Positions 13,452 through 14,695 of a stretch of 14,695 nt of DNA are shown piece after piece. The first letter of the stretch is position 1. Every line of letters starts with the position of its first letter. The position numbers and the translations under genes are program-made. Source of the stretch: Peptococcaceae bacterium BRH_c23 (GTDB lineage: Bacteria > Bacillota_B > Desulfitobacteriia > Desulfitobacteriales > Desulfitobacteriaceae); the NCBI GenBank assembly GCA_000961805.1, contig LADV01000093.1, positions 1 to 14,695 on the forward strand. Reading direction: 5' to 3'. Below the pieces are notes generated by a model that saw only the letters and a list, made by a program, of their open reading frames with translations, had not been told where the DNA came from and ran no database searches.

Positions 13452-13556
13452 GCATGGGGTAAATACGCAAAAAAGAATGGATCTTTCTCAAAGGCTTGAC
13501 TAGATCATGCCTTTGAGAAGACCCATTCTTTTTTGGTTCAATCTAATACCCCATGC
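13452..13556. repeat. Long imperfect inverted repeat, probable bidirectional terminator core
   Basis: The inner arms pair AAAAAAGAATGG and CTCAAAGGC (13469-13495) with GCCTTTGAG and CCATTCTTTTTT (13509-13534), differing by one mismatch and one extra T, around a 13-nt loop. A-run and T-run flank the stem on both strands, as in a two-way Rho-independent terminator. Outside this, GCATGGGGTA (13452-13461) and TACCCCATGC (13547-13556) form a second inverted pair, with unequal spacers of 7 and 12 nt. The outer pair is not explained by a terminator and suggests an inverted duplication or a small mobile relic. Confidence 0.65.
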
Positions 13557-13730
13557 AGTATATAAAACGCCATAATTGCCTCCGAAGTTTTTAACGCCAT
13601 AGTAATCTGCCACTACTGATGGGAAGAGACTGAGTAATGAACCATAACCTATTCCTGCCAAAGCGGTTCCTATGGATATCGCTAACGGTGTAGAATAGCT
13701 TGCAAATAAATTGCTAAAAAATAACAACAA
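13500..13730 (-). pseudogene. OFA-type (oxalate/formate antiporter) MFS transporter fragment
   Basis: Seventy-six codons carry an internal piece of a major facilitator transporter: a hydrophobic helix (TPLAISIGTALAGIGYGSLL) and the block VVADYYGVKNFGGNYGVLYTAWG. The DYYG-x-KNFGxNYG...TAWG pattern is typical of the OFA family near the start of TM11. After TAWGI the sequence turns into unrelated RLNQKRMGLLKGMI, which is the inverted repeat, and stops. A full transporter is about 400-430 residues, so both ends are missing. The TTG start at 13730 has no ribosome binding site and lies directly in the T-rich tail of the terminator at 13732-13758. Confidence 0.7.
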
Positions 13731-13731
13731 A

Positions 13732-13758
13732 AAGCCGCATATTTAAAAAATGCGGCTT
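13732..13758 (-). terminator. Rho-independent terminator of the 88-residue membrane protein gene
   Basis: A 9-bp perfect stem (AAGCCGCAT / ATGCGGCTT) with a 9-nt loop lies 19 nt past the stop at 13778. On the minus strand it is followed by TTTTGTTGTTATTTTTT, a strong T-tract. Confidence 0.85.
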
Positions 13759-13777
13759 CCTAACCTCTAAATGACGC

Positions 13778-14044
13778 TTATTTTTTTAGCTCTGATAATA
13801 ATTTCCACACACTATAACCAAAAAGAGCAAGAGAAAGTAACAAACTGATCTGTATTGAGCTCCATGTAGAAGTTCCGATATATACCTCAATGATTTTTCC
13901 GACGGCACCAACAAGTAATCCGACAATAATGATAATCCATAATTTGGTTGAGACATTTCTATCCTTGCGTCGGGTAAAGAAATAAATATAAAAAATTACA
14001 CAAGCGAGTAACAGGCCTCTTGTAACCATAAGAAGTGTTTCCAT
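13778..14044 (-). CDS. Three-helix small membrane protein of unknown function
   Basis: An 88-residue protein with three predicted membrane segments: LLMVTRGLLLACVIFYIYFF, KLWIIIIVGLLVGAVGKIIE and IQISLLLSLALFGYSVWKLL, with a basic loop (TRRKDRNVSTK) after the first and a lysine-rich end. I do not recognise a family. The ATG at 14044 is chosen because GAGGAAG lies upstream at about 11 nt; the frame is open to 14140 but that extension has no ribosome binding site. The gene is bounded by its own promoter (14094-14122), which touches the neighbouring IS end, and its own terminator (13732-13758), so it is a single-gene transcript. Confidence 0.65.
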   Translation of the reverse strand: METLLMVTRGLLLACVIFYIYFFTRRKDRNVSTKLWIIIIVGLLVGAVGKIIEVYIGTSTWSSIQISLLLSLALFGYSVWKLLSELKK

Positions 14045-14093
14045 TTTAATTTCTTCCTCATTTACGATAAAATTCAGCAACAACGCCGTACTA

Positions 14094-14122
14094 AGTATAT
14101 CAAAACATATATTATCTATCAA
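14094..14122 (-). promoter_or_regulatory. Sigma-A-type promoter at the IS boundary
   Basis: On the minus strand TTGATA (14117-14122) and TATACT (14094-14099) are separated by exactly 17 nt, each one base from consensus. The start site would be near 14087, giving a leader of about 40 nt to the ATG at 14044. The -35 lies beside the probable end of the IS1634-type element, so it may be a hybrid promoter made by the insertion. Confidence 0.65.
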
Positions 14123-14125
14123 CCC

Positions 14126-14144
14126 ACATTCCGCTGACATTCCG
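14126..14144. repeat. Direct repeat ACATTCCG in the probable IS1634-type end
   Basis: ACATTCCG occurs at 14126-14133 and 14137-14144, 11 bp apart, just past the transposase stop codon. It probably belongs to the element's terminal region (CCCACATTCCGCTGACATTC). The other end is outside the window, so neither terminal inverted repeat nor target duplication can be confirmed. Confidence 0.45.
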
Positions 14145-14163
14145 AGGGAAATAAATAGTTAAT

Positions 14164-14695
14164 TTATTCCATTAAATCCTTAGGTTCCATACCCATTATC
14201 TTCAATAGCGTCATGCCCCTGAGTGTACTTGAGCTATCATCAAGATAACAAGTATATTCTTCATGTCCCATTTTAATAAAGTACATTCCCTCTAAAGCAT
14301 ACTGTAAGAAAGCAAAGGTAGGAGAATCCTGAAGCTTTGCCCCGTTATAGCCAATTTTGGGGAGTTCACCCGTCCATTCTTTGCGTCCTTTTCTCAATTT
14401 ATATTGAATGAGCGCCCGTATTAACAAGGATACATTCAGTAGCCTCATCAATGCTCTCACTCGATGAGGATGCTTTAAAAAGATAACTGAGGCAAGGCAG
14501 GGTTCCTTGTAGTACCTGAAATCAATCTCAACCACCATCTGATCCTTGTAATAGGCCACAATATCCTTATCGGTGGCTTCCTCAACAGGGACATTGGAGA
14601 CCAGCACGAAACATTCTTCCGATTGTTTGAGTGTTTTAGCCTTTTCCTCATCAAGTCCTGCGATGCTGATATTGATTTTCCATGTGGATTTATAT
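14164..14695 (-). CDS. IS1634-type transposase, C-terminal part (cut by window edge)
   Basis: The frame is open to the right edge; translation continues above the apparent GTG at 14607 (KINISIAGLDEEKAKTL, then EECFVLVSNVP), so the start is outside the window and GTG is internal. The catalytic Glu region reads YYKDQMVVEIDFRYYKEP, which fits Y-(2)-Q-(3)-E-(6)-K, the IS4-superfamily signature with Gln for Arg. The following LLNVSLLIRALIQYKLRKGR is characteristic of IS1634 transposases. The C-terminus (LLKIMGMEPKDLME) is complete and there are no frameshifts in the 177 visible codons, so the element may be intact beyond the window. Confidence 0.88.
   Translation of the reverse strand, partial: YKSTWKINISIAGLDEEKAKTLKQSEECFVLVSNVPVEEATDKDIVAYYKDQMVVEIDFRYYKEPCLASVIFLKHPHRVRALMRLLNVSLLIRALIQYKLRKGRKEWTGELPKIGYNGAKLQDSPTFAFLQYALEGMYFIKMGHEEYTCYLDDSSSTLRGMTLLKIMGMEPKDLME

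Overview
The window reads as an accessory stretch of a spore-forming, low-GC Gram-positive chromosome, most likely Clostridia of the Desulfosporosinus/Desulfitobacterium type. The clues are an alpha/beta small acid-soluble spore protein, a PrpR-like sigma-54 activator, a C_GCAxxG_C_C redox protein, remnants of a sodium-pumping decarboxylase and an OFA-type antiporter, and strong AGGAGG ribosome binding sites. The genus is inferred from gene content; no rRNA or tRNA is present.

Layout. Both edges are cut insertion sequences: the end of an IS4-type DDE transposase (1-459, +) and the end of an IS1634-type transposase (14164-14695, -). Between them lie, on the minus strand, a HAD phosphatase, the spore protein with its terminator, a graveyard of gene tails (2219-2771) ending in a decarboxylase beta-subunit fragment, the PrpR-like regulator, the C_GCAxxG protein, a four-helix membrane protein of unknown function, and a marR-RND efflux operon (6106-9710) whose transporter is split by a frameshift. 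One plus-strand gene stands alone (10001-11140): a zinc-finger-like/HTH/DUF2087/GIY-YIG protein whose promoter sits inside a 16-bp-arm palindrome. After it, on the minus strand, comes a GC-rich membrane-protein operon ending in a tetR gene (11146-13142) with several apparent lesions. The last part holds 20-bp tandem repeats, a long inverted repeat, a truncated antiporter and a small three-helix membrane protein.

How the parts relate. Two regulator-transporter units are visible: MarR upstream of the RND pump, separated by 4 nt, and TetR downstream of two membrane proteins with a TAATG overlap. Both have damaged membrane components, which suggests either decay in an IS-rich region or assembly errors; raw reads would settle it. 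The most unusual intact gene is the DUF2087/GIY-YIG fusion, which keeps an internal ribosome binding site and ATG at the domain boundary and so may make two proteins. No CRISPR array, tRNA, rRNA or complete mobile element was found.
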